Assembly: GCF_964340395.1 (NCBI RefSeq)
Contig: NC_135551.1
Span: 6,356,463-6,420,462 of the forward strand
Direction: 5' to 3'
DNA: 64,000 nucleotides
DNA from: Glandiceps talaboti
Taxonomy: Eukaryota; Hemichordata; Enteropneusta; Spengelidae
In this document: in pieces, positions 15,028 to 26,636 of the stretch
How the letters are laid out: every line of letters starts with the position of its first letter
How positions within the stretch are numbered: position 1 is the first letter of the stretch
Notes under the pieces: generated by a model
What the model was told of the DNA's origin: nothing
What the model saw: only the letters and a program-made list of their open reading frames with translations
Databases searched by the model: none
Translations under genes and position numbers: made by a program

Positions 15028-15518
15028 GTGGGTGACGTCATATTGGTTATGACATCACCCTGCTGTCCTTGTTCTCTGCGCCTTCGCTGGCAGAAAAAAA
15101 TAGATAAAGATGACATATACCCAATCCATGGTATGCTTAGTGATATGCAAGTGCAACAACAACGTTTAAATGACCGTATAGTGAACTTGGAGGAGAAATC
15201 ACGAGCACTTGAAGTAAGTACCCAATGTTCTGACTTTGAACGTCCTGGGCCTGCCCGCCATATTGCCGACGAGCAAACCACAAGCCACACCAGGCGACAT
15301 TCACCAAGAGTTAATGGTGACTTTTGTCCCACTTATCAAGAAAGACTAGTGAAGTCGAAAACATACAAAGTGAGTTTAACTCGCTAAGGGATTCACTTCA
15401 ACAAATAGTACTGCTTCCTGAACTTCAATTATCCGATTCCGGAGCGGGAATAAAGAAAAGTGATCAACCCAAACTGAACGTAATTATAAGGTGTGCCAGG
15501 TACATTGAAACTGCCTAA
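15028..15518 (+). pseudogene. Repeat-borne coiled-coil ORF, possibly retroelement ORF1/gag-like
   Basis: A 119-codon frame (15028-15387) contains a heptad-like segment, HGMLSDMQVQQQRLNDRIV then NLEEKSRALE. A frame change near 15350 leads into a second open segment (EVENIQSEFNSLRDSLQQIV, then SGAGIKKSDQPKLNVII) ending at 15518. The shorter paralogue near 4670-4880 lacks the coiled coil. Placement inside a dispersed repeat and the charged coiled coil fit a retroelement ORF1 or gag remnant, but no diagnostic motif is present. Confidence 0.35.
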
Positions 15519-16839
15519 AGTTATGGTGTCAATTTACCATTTTCTGTGAATATTCTTACTTTTGAATTAGCTAATCGTAAGTTTTCTGATAAAGCGCGTT
15601 AATTTCTGACTTTAGAGATACCATCCCTATTGACAATGGTTATTCTTGAAAGTACTTGTTTTTAACAGCTAACTCACACATGTGCACTTTTCGGATACAT
15701 AATCGTTATGGTACATTGATGTATAGTTATAAACTGACTTCAAGCCTAGTCGCTTTCTAGTGACATACCCACTTTCAGAGTAAAGTGTCAGGTGTTATAT
15801 TGTTTCCTAAGAACAAGTGAACTGGCACGTATATCGCTATAGAATTTGGGACAATGCTGAATGACGTGTACTGACATTCCATAAGGCTTTCGAGAATAGT
15901 AAACCTAAGACAAACAGGATTTGAAATAGTATACAAGCTGGGACGTTGTATAAGAAAAGCAGCAATATTGTGTTTGAAATACAATGATTTTATCAGTATG
16001 GAACAAAGTGTAATTAAAAAGTGGAGCGATTACTATACATCCAGCGTGGAAAGTGTACAGACGCTCGTGGTGTTTAAACGTCAACTATATTTAATTATAC
16101 TTCACTAGTGACAACCTTTCACAATCTGTGCATGTTATGAAAACAATTAGTATATTTTCTTTAAATTAGTACTTTGTTATAACTATTGACAATCGCAGTA
16201 ATGTTGCGTCTTGGTGTCGGATTGGTTAACAGTGACGTAGACACACTATATAGTACATATTTATTCCGGGTGTTAAATTATAACGCCTATTAAACTAAAC
16301 TGTTGTAATTGTATTACTAAACGACCAAAATATACAAGCAGAATACTACTATAGTGTTATTGTTATCACTAATTAATACCCCCAGATCTGGATGTGTTGC
16401 GTAAAATTCACTTTTTTGAAATCATCCATGTATACATGTAGGATGATTGATTCATGTTGCAATTCATTTTCAGTAATTTCAAAAAGATAAAGAAAAGTAT
16501 AACAAAGTTTGATGACGATACTTATACTTTCGAAAACTGGACTGTGTCGACTATCAGAATGTATCTCAAACTGATGTTTTCACACAATTTAGGATGCTAT
16601 CATCGTGTTTACAAATGTGGGTAAAAGTTACCATGGTAACGATAAATAACTATCAGAAGATATGTTTTTATATTCATATGATTATAGGGTTATCAACTTA
16701 AATTAAACTTTGTCGGAATGTTTAAGTTTATGCAACTTTTTATATGAACCGGAAATAATGTTTATTTTGAAAAGTACAATTACAAAATATACATGCTAGC
16801 CAGTGAGCCACCAAGTGTTTATTATACTCATACGAGTGT

Positions 16840-17110
16840 TAAATGTGATATAATATCATATGATGTGATGTGATAGTCCGGTTACACCAGTTTACACATA
16901 CTTATTTCTTGTCTATATGCTGTGTCGCCGTTGTCTGTTATCAGTCCAGTCAGACTAATGTCGCTGGCAAACGTAGCAATTGCGCATGACACATGCGAAT
17001 TACTAGAATGAGCTTTGTATATAGAAATAGAAAGGGAGACGGTACTCTTACGTGTGGTGCCATTTGCGTATAGAGTGTCGAAGAGCACAGCTGGACAAAC
17101 TGTATTAAAT
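16840..17110 (-). mobile_element. LINE RT fragment, second copy of 6277-6549
   Basis: The minus strand retains SISIYKAH, then AIATFASDISLTGLI and DDTAYRQEIS-like sequence, colinear with 6277-6549. It has an additional deletion and frameshift and is non-functional. Confidence 0.6.
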
Positions 17111-18760
17111 AATAATTATTCTTGAAACCCGTCGTTTTTGGGTGAGACAACTCACCCATGTTCTATTGACATACCCTCTTGCAGAGTCAAATGTCAGGTA
17201 TTACATTGTTACCTCAGAATAAGTGAACTGGCATGTATATTGCTATAGAATTTATAACAATGCTGTATGACATTCCATGAAGGTGTTCAGAATACTGGCT
17301 CTAAGACAAAAAGGCTTTGAAATATTGTACAACCTGAGACGTTGTGTTGGAAAATGCAATAGCATTGTATATAAAATACAGTAACTATATCAGTATGGAA
17401 CAAAACGTGTATTTATTACAAATAGTGGAGCGATTACTATACATCCAGCGTGGTATGTGATAAAGTGAAAGTGTACAGACGTTCGTGGTGTTTTTAAAAC
17501 GCCAACTATGTTTAATTATACCTCACCAGTGACAAACGTTCACAATCTGTGTATGTTATGATAACAATTAGTATATTTTCTTCAAAGTTAGTAATTTGTT
17601 ATAACTCTTGACAATCGTCTTACGCCGCTTTGTGTCACAAAGTGACATTATTAGAAACTACAAAACCTGACAGTATTGTTCTATATACTGACCTTGAGAG
17701 CACTTTGATAGTCTTCAGCTTCGAGACGCAGTCCTTTATGTTTTTTTTCAACCCCCAAGATTCTTGTTTGATGAATAGTGTGTTATACTTCTAAGTTCGA
17801 TGAAATAATCAAACTTACGTTGTTAGACGTCTTGGAATAGGACAGGTAATATGGCGTCCTGAGCTCCCCTGTCCGCTTTCACGCATGGGTAGTTCTTCTT
17901 CGTCGAGACGGGTTCTAAATATAGCATATGACATCATTTGTACATTATATGTGTGGATTGTTAGGCAAACATTTTGTCAAAAACTACAAAAAACCTTATG
18001 TTTTGTCTCTTTGACGAGTTATAACCTGCAGTTACTTTTTTTTGTTCTTTTTAATTTTCTGTTGATGTGGGGTTGGAGGGGAACGATTTTTTGCTCCGTG
18101 TCAAATGTACTTTAACTCTATACCTTATATTAGTTACTTACTATTGAGAAGACTCGATTAATATAAAGCTGCACTCGCTACAATATAAATGTGTTTTTGA
18201 AAATAATTTGTTGAATATAATGACATACTCATATTATCGTACACTGTGAACAGTACTGCATCACCAGTATGTGGGTGTATTTTTAATTGCTGCATACATA
18301 TGATAAATGAAAGTGGATCCGCACCCAAACAGCGCCATCAACGTTGGTAACTATATATTTCAACCCTGTCTTTGTACTACCTATGGATAATATCGATCAC
18401 TGTTTAACATGTACAATGTCAAATTATTGGTAATTAATCATATTCAGTGAATATATTGTGGTTGTCAGATCGTAAAAATGATACTCCTCTTAAAACTAGA
18501 TTAGTTTTAACATGATAGTGATGGATTCAAAACCACTCTGTTCCTCATCATGATGTAAACTTGCTACTACATCATCTATGGATAACACCGACCACTAATC
18601 AATGGTGTGTTTTTTTAAAATAAGTAATTGACTAATTTTTACTGCATCTTTCTCCCAGTTGTAGCATACTAAACATACTAAGCTGCTTTAAATCCATAAC
18701 GGCAGTATTATTGGCGATATGATGAATTATACGACTAGGTAATTAATCTACTATTTTTTT
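17110..18760. repeat. Complex repeat block, left part of duplication unit A
   Basis: Colinear with 6555-8150 and, in part, with 35340-36350. It contains a conserved minus-strand frame at about 17840-17930 discussed in the findings. A 20-bp (TA)n run lies near 18765. No gene is recognised. Confidence 0.6.
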
Positions 18761-18764
18761 CATA

Positions 18765-19560
18765 TATATATATATATATATACCGGTATATATTTCTTTT
18801 TTCATATATGTGTGTCTAGTTCAGGTAGTTATGCTTTCAATTGTTTTCCATTTTGGTCTCTGCGTTATTGGTTCTTTCTCGTCAGATGTAGATCCATTAC
18901 AGATTGGAAACACAGTTTAATATAATTGTCTTTATAAGTTGATGTCAGTTTGCGCATCCACTATTGCTGGCGACACTTCACAATTTAAGTGATTTTATTA
19001 TCCTCAAATATGTAGAAAAATGTTCAGGGTCGGTATGAAAAACTAGGTTTGGTCGGGTTACCGGAACGACGCATTTATATATCTAGATGTATTGTGTAAG
19101 ATTCATTAAAAAAAAATCGTCAATGTGTACATGTAGGATGATTGGTTACTGCACAACATATTACCTACTAATGAAACATAATCAAAAGTCAACCCACCTA
19201 GATTGAATCTGAGAAATGTACCTTCTGTGATAAAAAAGAAGAACTTTGTCATTGTTTTATGTTTACGTTCTGACTACTAGGGGATTGTTGTTTTATCTCA
19301 GGAGTAATAAGATTATATTAAATATACACGCCATATAATAGAAAAAAAATAAAGTAAACAAGTCTGGTCTATACGAAAAAAGTTGACCGACAGCAGACAT
19401 TTGCAGAAATTCGATCACTGGTTTATATTCTATGCTTAGCGTATGGTAAAGTCAGTTGATTACTGTAATGATACTAGATCTAAGAAAACCTTATGATAAT
19501 TATACACCTTTTATATTTGAAAATTTAGTAACACGTTCCTAACCTTTGTAAACGAACTGG
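18765..19560. other. Intergenic, AT-rich, no gene seen
   Basis: Contains a (TA)n tract and a dispersed segment around TTTGGTCGGGTTACCGGAAC (19052-19071), related versions of which occur near 24830 and 46365 inside introns of genes A and B. No ORF or RNA gene is supported. Confidence 0.5.
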
Positions 19561-19564
19561 AACA

Positions 19565-21083
19565 AGTGACAGTGTAGATTACTTTATGCAATCGTTGATG
19601 GCGCTCTGATTGTCTATGATACACTGCACTATCAATATAACGTCTTATTACAGTCAGGTGACAGTAATAGTTTATTCATATTTGGCGAACCGTTCAATTC
19701 GTATGAATATAGTATAAAATAACAACTGTACGCTATAATGATAGACGGCAGGAAATCTAGGATTTCCTATGATTGTACTTGATTGTAAAGAGACTAGTGT
19801 TAAGGAAAAACTGATTATAATAGATGTATTGAGATATAGAAAGGAAACGCGAGGTCATCCAAACTTTAGAATTTTGAGCTATTAATTTTCTACCAAACTA
19901 AAACACCCACCTATGGCTGCACGTAATTCACTACTGTCACGGTCCATTTAAAAAATAAAATATAAAAGAAACACAACAATGAAATGAATAAAAAGAACAC
20001 AATTTATTCTAACAACAAAATCCTGTTTGTCATTTACGGACAAATGTGATAATTTTCTTTAACTGAGTCTCTGTAAGTAAAATGCTTACACACGTCTAGG
20101 CAATCAACCACCTGTGACAACTTAAGACTCCATTAACATGAGCGCCATCAACGACGAATCTAGAGTATAACAAAAAAACAACAACACAGACATAATTCAA
20201 AGCCACTCTACTATAAATTGTAGACATTTGTATCAAGTTATACTTCTCTACAATCCTACAACTACTAAGTATTGATTATTAACTAAACACACATATAAAG
20301 AAAATAATTTGTCGATGCTAGATACAGATACTATATATTAAATCATAAATGTCTGAACACGTCATCAACAAATACTCTGATATATTCTACTCCAGATAAG
20401 GGTCAATCACTGCTAAAATCGTTCTACGTTCGAGACTAGGTCATCAATATAGCTATTATAGCAAATAGCCCCATCAACATTGTATATTAACATGTTAAAT
20501 TAATCATTTGATAGTAATTATCATTAGAGGAGTAACGAAGTTAGTCAATGGTTGATATATTTATGAATCTACAAGGTCTTTACTTTAATTCTACTTTAAT
20601 AGATTGCATAGGTCTAATAGACTTCAATGTTAAACTTCAATTACAGCTAAAACATCAAATCATCATTCTAATCAATAAAAAAAATGCAAAATTACACAAT
20701 CTACTGTCTCATTGCATCAAATATACCGGTAACAATTCATGTGACGTCAATTATGAGTTACTCTTCAATCTTAGTTTTTACATCTATAGCTATATACTAT
20801 GTAAACTGATGATATTACAATTTCCACCACTGGAACGTCTAAACTGCGATTTGTGGTATATTACTGTATTGGAACTAAATTACTCTATCTAAAATCAAGA
20901 AGAATGTTTCAAAATAATATATTGAAGAACTACGGAATATTGCCTTGGTCACGTGGTTGTCCGTATTCACTACAAATGTTGAGTATCGCCATGGTTACAT
21001 AGTGGTCCGTATTCACCAATAAGAAGTCAGAAAATGTGTTCAACTAGTTCGTTATACATCGAATGGCTTATCGATTTGAAAAG
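19565..21083 (-). other. 3' flank / possible 3' UTR of gene A
   Basis: This segment is conserved with 38550-40150 and 43205-43389 downstream of gene B, and with two blocks at 61.3-62.96 kb. Shared landmarks include the GGCGCTCTGATTGTCTATGA segment (19598) and CTCCAGATAAGGGTCAATCA (20391). Such conservation after the stop codon suggests a long 3' UTR or a conserved downstream element. A minus-strand AATAAA lies at 20003-20008 and is conserved in unit B. The 20548-20892 plus ORF inside it has no recognised domain. Confidence 0.45.
20003..20008 (-). terminator. Candidate AATAAA polyadenylation signal, gene A
   Basis: TTTATT on the plus strand gives AATAAA on the minus strand about 1.08 kb after the gene A stop. 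The same hexamer is conserved at 38963-38968 in unit B, where a retroelement insertion has pushed it farther away. AATAAA is common in AT-rich DNA, so support is weak. Confidence 0.3.
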
Positions 21084-22424
21084 TTAAATCTGTCCTTGAA
21101 TTGGTTCGTCGGTCATTTCACTCTGTATTGCTTGTCGATAGTATTGACATGCCGTTTCAAACTCATTCAACTTGTTATACATATCACCTATCTTGACTAA
21201 TGCATCTTTGTTGTCTGGGTCACTTTGTACAACTTTCTGCATCTCTTTGATTACACGTTTGGCTGCATTTTTCCCACACCAGTACTCAACGCCATGTTCA
21301 ACTGTTTGATCGAAGAAATTCATGGCTTTGACACTGTCGCTCAATGACTCTTCGTACACTCCAGCTGTATACCAACACGCCTCGGACTTGTAATGAGGAT
21401 CATTACTTGTTTTAATCATTGACATGTATGTTTCTATCGCTTCAGAATAGTTTCCTTGATACTCTTTTATTATACCGATGCCTTGCTCAGCATCTACGAA
21501 CACTCCATCAGAGCATTGTAACGCACGATTGTAATATTCACTAGCTGTCACTAAATCTTCACTCAAGCTTTTTTTACCACTATTTAACCCATGTTGATAT
21601 TTCATGATGTGTGCGTCTCCGATTCCAACAAGGTATTGCGGGCTATCTGGTATTATCTCCATTGCTTTACAGAAGTATTCATCTGCTTTGTCAAAATCCT
21701 TCATGTTGATGTATATATCACCAGCACAGTGCAACACCCATGGGGATTTAGAATTTCTACAGAGAGCTTCTTGTATTTCATATTTTGCCTCATCAGTGTT
21801 TAACTTTATTAATACCCAACCCAAGATAGCTCTAGCATAGCTATGATTAGGATTGATTTCCATTACTCTCTTTAAAGACATTTTACATTCCTTTATTGAT
21901 AGCGTATACTTCTCAGCTGTAGTATCATACATCCTGTGGTAACAGTAAAATTGCAAAAGACATTGCAAGACTAGCCAGTCTGGTTTCTTCGGAAACACAC
22001 TTAATGCTCTCTTAAAACTATCAATACCTTCACTACACGTCTTCTTTACAAAATACATGAAAGCCGTACCCTTGTGACCGAAGACGAACGCTTTCTGTTT
22101 CTCGGTCAGTTTACCACCCCCTAGCTGATTTATTTCTTGCAATATTTCCCCCATCTTATCAACCTGACCTAACATGTGATAAACCCAGGCTTTATCAGCT
22201 AGAATAACTAACTTATCACCCAATGGTCCATCCTTATCATCACTGCTGTCAAGTTCCTTCTGGTTGTCTTGGAGTGCTTTGTCAAACCATGATAAGGCAG
22301 CCATTGGATCTCTCCCTTCTGGAGGTCTAAGTTCTGATACCTGTAGGTAACCCATCATGGCTGTATGTGGTGTTGGACTTAGTTCTGGATGATATGTTGT
22401 CTCCTTATATTTGCACACACGAAG
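21084..22424 (-). CDS. Gene A exon 10: IFIT-like TPR array
   Basis: A 447-codon terminal exon, intact, beginning LRVCKYKETTYHPEL after an acceptor ending TTAATAG, and ending with TAA at 21084. It encodes a chain of TPR helix pairs. Recognisable repeats centre on PMAALSWFDKALQDN, GIDSFKRALSVFP, ARAILGWVLIKL, FDKADEYFCKAMEIIP, ASEYYNRALQCSDG, YSEAIETYMSMI and FETACQYYRQAIQ. The order and spacing resemble vertebrate IFIT proteins, including a lysine-rich region before the last TPR (AAKRVIKEMQKVVQSDPDN). The C-terminus is 11 residues longer than in gene B because B has an earlier stop. In IFITs this superhelix binds RNA 5' ends or protein partners. Here the function is inferred only. Confidence 0.8.
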   Translation of the reverse strand, partial: LRVCKYKETTYHPELSPTPHTAMMGYLQVSELRPPEGRDPMAALSWFDKALQDNQKELDSSDDKDGPLGDKLVILADKAWVYHMLGQVDKMGEILQEINQLGGGKLTEKQKAFVFGHKGTAFMYFVKKTCSEGIDSFKRALSVFPKKPDWLVLQCLLQFYCYHRMYDTTAEKYTLSIKECKMSLKRVMEINPNHSYARAILGWVLIKLNTDEAKYEIQEALCRNSKSPWVLHCAGDIYINMKDFDKADEYFCKAMEIIPDSPQYLVGIGDAHIMKYQHGLNSGKKSLSEDLVTASEYYNRALQCSDGVFVDAEQGIGIIKEYQGNYSEAIETYMSMIKTSNDPHYKSEACWYTAGVYEESLSDSVKAMNFFDQTVEHGVEYWCGKNAAKRVIKEMQKVVQSDPDNKDALVKIGDMYNKLNEFETACQYYRQAIQSEMTDEPIQGQI

Positions 22425-22715
22425 CTATTAATGACATACAAATGTACTCAGTGAGAGGACACATCCAACACCAGAATGATATAGTCTTCACTATTCAATA
22501 ACATTTACCAGGTTAAAATGGTGAAATGGCACTGTGAGCTACTGAACATAACTGAAGGTAACACGTATGGTGGGTAATAAATGTATTATGTGTAGAGAAT
22601 AAAAATATGATGAAAGCACAGCTTGAGAAGAACTGGCAAATACATTATGAAACGTCAAATAGTTTTGAGTAGTCCCCCCCCTTTTTTTTTTAAATTATTC
22701 CGTAGCCATGGGCAA

Positions 22716-23780
22716 CCGACATTTGTTATAATTGCCGACATTTGCAACAATCCTATATTTGTAATAAAATTGCCGAAAAACTGACATTTCTAATAAATTC
22801 TGTGAACGACAGTTGATAAAAATTACCCATATTTGCAATATATTTCTTAAAAACATGTGTAATAAATCTGCCAAAAGTTTTTATTACAAAATATAAGGAA
22901 GTTCCTCCCTGCTTTTAGAGAAATAGGGCTACTCATCCGAATCTACCTATCTACCTACCTACCTCTCTACCGACTACTTACCCACCTACCTATGCCCAGA
23001 CTGATAGAAAAAAAATGAATTAATTAAATTTTCGATTAATTACCATTAATTAATTAATTAACCAATTAATTGTTTCAATGCACGTTATACCCACTTTCGA
23101 TTTATATGATGGTTTGTTGGCTTTCTGATTAAGATAAATCAATTTTTCCGCATATTGCAAGGAATGACTCGACTCTCCTTAAAGGTGATTCAAAATGCTC
23201 ACAATCACTATTGCTATTTTGCTGAAACGTATTCTGGTTTTAAAACTTTAAAAAAGCGTCTGCAAACACCTTAAAATGACCTCTTTTCAGTCAGCTCCCT
23301 TCGGATTTACTTCGATAGTTTTCGGGTATTTCCGGTCCCACCTAGACCACGGGATTTTATGACGTCATAAGGAGACATGGTTAGCACGTAGCCTATGATG
23401 AGCGTAGTCAACAGGTGAATAAAACTCAACAGCATTGTGAAAAAATACATTGCCGGTGGTTGTAATAGACATCAGTAAACAAAAACTACAGTCTACATGT
23501 CTTATTAACCAACATTTACCGATATTTACTCACACTTCCTGATACTAATTGTCAGTGTCTGTGGGTATAAATTTCACTAACATGTCATCTAGCAAAATAG
23601 CAATAGTGAATGTGAGCATTTTGAATCACCTTTAATGTCGAGTGTTATTACTAATTTCGGTAATTATGTTGCATGTTTTAAAAATTCTTTTACATAAATT
23701 ATTAGAAATGTCGTTGGTAGTTATTATATATTTCAGGGATTATTACAAATGCAGGTAATTATTACAAATGTTGATGTGAA
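22716..23780. repeat. Intronic element with iterated GACATTTGTAATAA motif
   Basis: In gene A intron 9, motifs such as CCGACATTTGTTATAATTG, TATTTGTAATAAAATTGCCG and, in the opposite orientation, ATTACAAATGTTGATG occur many times, facing inwards from both ends. Gene B has a shorter version at about 44985-45375. The arrangement suggests an old MITE with subterminal repeats. The A version also contains the TTAA element at 23183-23631. Confidence 0.5.
23183..23631. mobile_element. 449-bp MITE with TTAA target duplication (piggyBac-like)
   Basis: Terminal inverted repeats of about 40 bp start AGGTGATTCAAAATGCTCAC and end with the inverted counterpart GTGAGCATTTTGAATCACCT. TTAA flanks both ends (23179-23182 and 23632-23635), the hallmark of piggyBac-type insertion. 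Gene B has an empty site at the equivalent position (CTCTCCATAATGTCAC near 45228), so insertion followed the duplication. No ORF of note. Confidence 0.85.
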
Positions 23781-24008
23781 GATTTTAAGTGACCTGTCGC
23801 CATAAGTAATGCTGGTGAAGAAATGTAACGAAATCGATGTTACAAAGCACGTCTAAATCAGCCTGAGAGCTTCGAATGCATGTACCCTGGAAATGTTCTT
23901 GTCCTGAAATGACTCGTTACCGGTAAAAATTACAATCGATCGTCACTTGTTTGGCTGACTAGAATTGCATGTACACAAGATTTGATGTCATGTCAAACAC
24001 AAATTTAC

Positions 24009-24124
24009 CTTGTCCGGTCGATCACATTCCTCTTCCAACTTCCATGTAAAGTGACAAGGTAGACTCATCAATGTTTCTCGTTCAGATTTCTTTGTTGATT
24101 TGATATCCAACGTGAATGTGAAAC
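24009..24124 (-). CDS. Gene A exon 9: IFIT N-terminal CHFTW exon
   Basis: A 116-bp exon with acceptor TTTAG/GTTTC and donor GACAAG/GTAAAT (phase 1 in, phase 0 out). It encodes FTFTLDIKSTKKSERETLM followed by SLPCHFTWKLEEECDRPDK. The C-H-F-T-W-x-L core matches the motif near the N-terminus of vertebrate IFIT proteins just before the first TPR. It differs from gene B by a few substitutions and is intact. Confidence 0.75.
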
Positions 24125-25079
24125 CTAAACGTAAACGACAAAGGTAATGTATGTCTTCAATTATATATCATTTTTTGAAACAATATCTGTCTATATACAA
24201 AGTCATGTATATCACTAACATTCTAATATATTTAGTTCCAGCACTATGCTTTCTAGTTCACTATATTCTGAGATTAATTGCGATGCACTAATAATTATCA
24301 CTAGTAAATTTTATGTCCGCCTTAGCACTATGTAACTCATTTAGTAAACGTACATCGATATGCGTTAGTGAAGGCATGCTTCTAAAGCGGTGATTTTTAA
24401 AACCTAATTCGTCTCTCCCAACCAATGTTACCATTGCTTCAAAATATGAGAGTATTGGTGTCCTTGTAGTTGACCAAGGTACTACTAAGGCCATTTTTGT
24501 GTGGTCCCGATCACACCTAATTTGAAAACAGGGTAGGTAGGTAGGATGTTTGTTTGTTTTTTATCCCTGAGGATCTGTCAAATGTTTTCTTCATCTTACA
24601 GAGGTCAACCGAGACTTCTCATCGATATATATAATCGCATTTTCTGCACCATATGCAGAAGAGACATCGTGTGGTATGCCGTATCGCATGTCACATGTCG
24701 TTTTGAGAACACGAGGCAATGGCGTATTCAAATCTCACTAATTCTCTCGCAACTTTGCATTTGTTTTCGATTTTTCGATATTTGTTTTTCGAATTACCTG
24801 AACAAAAGTTTAGGGTGGGGGTAAAAACCTGGGTTAGGTCGGGTTTCGGGAATCAAACAGGTTTTTAGGGGGCCAAAGAGAGAAATTGGTTTAATAAGGT
24901 AATTTAAACTTTGGAAATTAAACTTCATCGACCTGATGTTATTATTTATCTCCTGGGATCCACAGTCATATAACTTTACATTTTGATGTGGTTATAACTG
25001 ACTTTACTATATGTAATATACTGTAAATATTAATAATAATGATGATAATAATATGATATTACTAATTATCAAAAATGAC

Positions 25080-25290
25080 CTTCTATCATTGGATCCTTTG
25101 TTTTCCGGTCATCACTTTCAATCAGATCCCGGTCACCTTTGTTTACAAGGTCACTTATATGTTGACGTAATGACACATTTTCACGTTTTAGCTTTGAGTA
25201 GTGTTCAGCAATTCTGTCCTCTGATTGATCATGCTGGCTTACAACTGACTTCATGGCTTTCATTTCATTCTGAAGTATGTCATGTTCCAT
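25080..25290 (-). CDS. Gene A exon 8, 5'-truncated coiled coil
   Basis: Homologous to the 3' half of gene B exon 8 (46550-46760). It encodes a coiled coil (EHDILQNEMKAMKSVVSQ, then RIAEHYSKLKRENVSLRQ) and ends at the conserved phase-1 donor GAAG/GTCATT. The upstream half is lost at a deletion breakpoint at 25290/25291, where the sequence jumps to that equivalent to B 50345. No acceptor AG lies at the breakpoint. However, B's ATA-GAA has become ATG-GAA exactly here, creating a start codon. A transcript beginning upstream would encode 555 codons of coiled coil plus IFIT. Confidence 0.5.
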
Positions 25291-25743
25291 AGAAATTAAT
25301 TAAATAGAAATTTAAATTATATTTGTTGTAGATATTGACATCACTGAATCAACATTGTACACAGAATGTTGAATACTAAATTGAAATGAGTATTATGTAT
25401 CTCGTCTCACAGACAATCCTGTTGTAAATATTATCAAGACATTGCTACAAAGAACATGAACAAAACAAATGACATGAACAATAGAAACATAACATGAGTA
25501 AAAGACAAATTACAGTAAATGGTTATAAAGAGTAATAAATCTAAAATCCGAAGGTGACAATTACCAGGATATATGTAAGCCAACGAACAAACCTACAAGG
25601 AAATGCAATACTGTAATTTAGACATTGTCCAATGTGATTAATTTCTACATATTGATTTTTAGACAAATGATGAAACAACATAGAATCAAATTGTTCATCG
25701 ACATCATTTTTTATAATTGACCTTTGTAGATTGTATGACCTAC

Positions 25744-25845
25744 CTGTTTGTTGGTTACATTCCTGGTTCACATCTCCTACTAGATCCAGTCGTCCATTTT
25801 GACATATATTACACGTGTTTGTCGGTTGATCTGGCGGTCTATAGC
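25744..25845 (-). CDS. Gene A exon 4: short Cys-containing segment
   Basis: A 102-bp symmetric phase-1 exon with acceptor TATTATAG and donor ACAG/GTAGGT. It encodes YRPPDQPTNTCNICQNGR, then LDLVGDVNQECNQQT. A CxxC pair and a third cysteine hint at a metal-binding or disulphide turn, but it is too short for a known zinc finger. Intact and nearly identical to gene B exon 4. Confidence 0.65.
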
Positions 25846-26076
25846 CTATAATAGCAATGGGTAAGAACTTTGAGTATGAAATTGATAGCACACATGAAAT
25901 ATAAATGTTCAAAGGTTCAACGAATGCAGTGAATGGGAAAGTCTCAATTAAAAATAAACAACAGGAAACAAGTATGTGGTAATATACAAATATTTCCTAT
26001 ATCTATTGGTCTAAATTTGTCAATTTGTAATTTTAATAAAATTATGTTTTTGTAAAAATCAAATAGAGGTATATAC

Positions 26077-26420
26077 CTTCTTTAAGGTATTTCAATTGTG
26101 TCAAACAACGTCTATACCTCCATGTTTCTATGGTAACATTCAAAGATATTCCAGGTACATCGTAGTGCAGGGGTATTTCTGGCGTGATAATATCGTCCTC
26201 AAACAAACTCGTCAAAGTGCCAGAATGCATAAACTCCCTTGTTTCACCAGTTTTATAGTCACGCCAATATCATCAAGATGTCTCGTCACCTTTGGTAGAT
26301 CACTAATAGATTGTATTTGTTTCAGTATGTTTGAAACATCCTGTCGTATCTTGTCCAAAGGTGTTGAGGATGGAACTGCGGCTTCGATACGAGATACTGT
26401 TACACGAATTTCTAGTTCAC
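26077..26420 (-). pseudogene. Gene A exon 3: TRADD-N-like domain, frameshifted
   Basis: Same borders as gene B exon 3 (acceptor CCCTCTAG, donor GAAG/GTATAT) but 344 bp instead of 399. A 55-bp deletion at 26222/26223 removes the segment that in B encodes VDCQSSAALQTLWGEYGD. Translation then reads SLCILAL and stops at TGA. The second half (GTLTSLFEDDIITPEI, SLNVTIETWRYRRC) survives in another frame. The domain is therefore broken if the exon is used. Confidence 0.8.
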
Positions 26421-26636
26421 CTAGAGGGTAAATGAAATGCCTAGCAATACATAGAATGCATGTTTGTGTTTCCAAGTGTTGGAATAAGAAATATACATGT
26501 ATCACATTATCAAGTGATTACTTATATTATTAGAATATTTAATATTTTTTTGTGATAGACACCTGTGAATAATATAAAGTTTTAATAATTTACAATGTAA
26601 GCCGAACCGTAGAAATATATTTCATTATTCTCCTAC

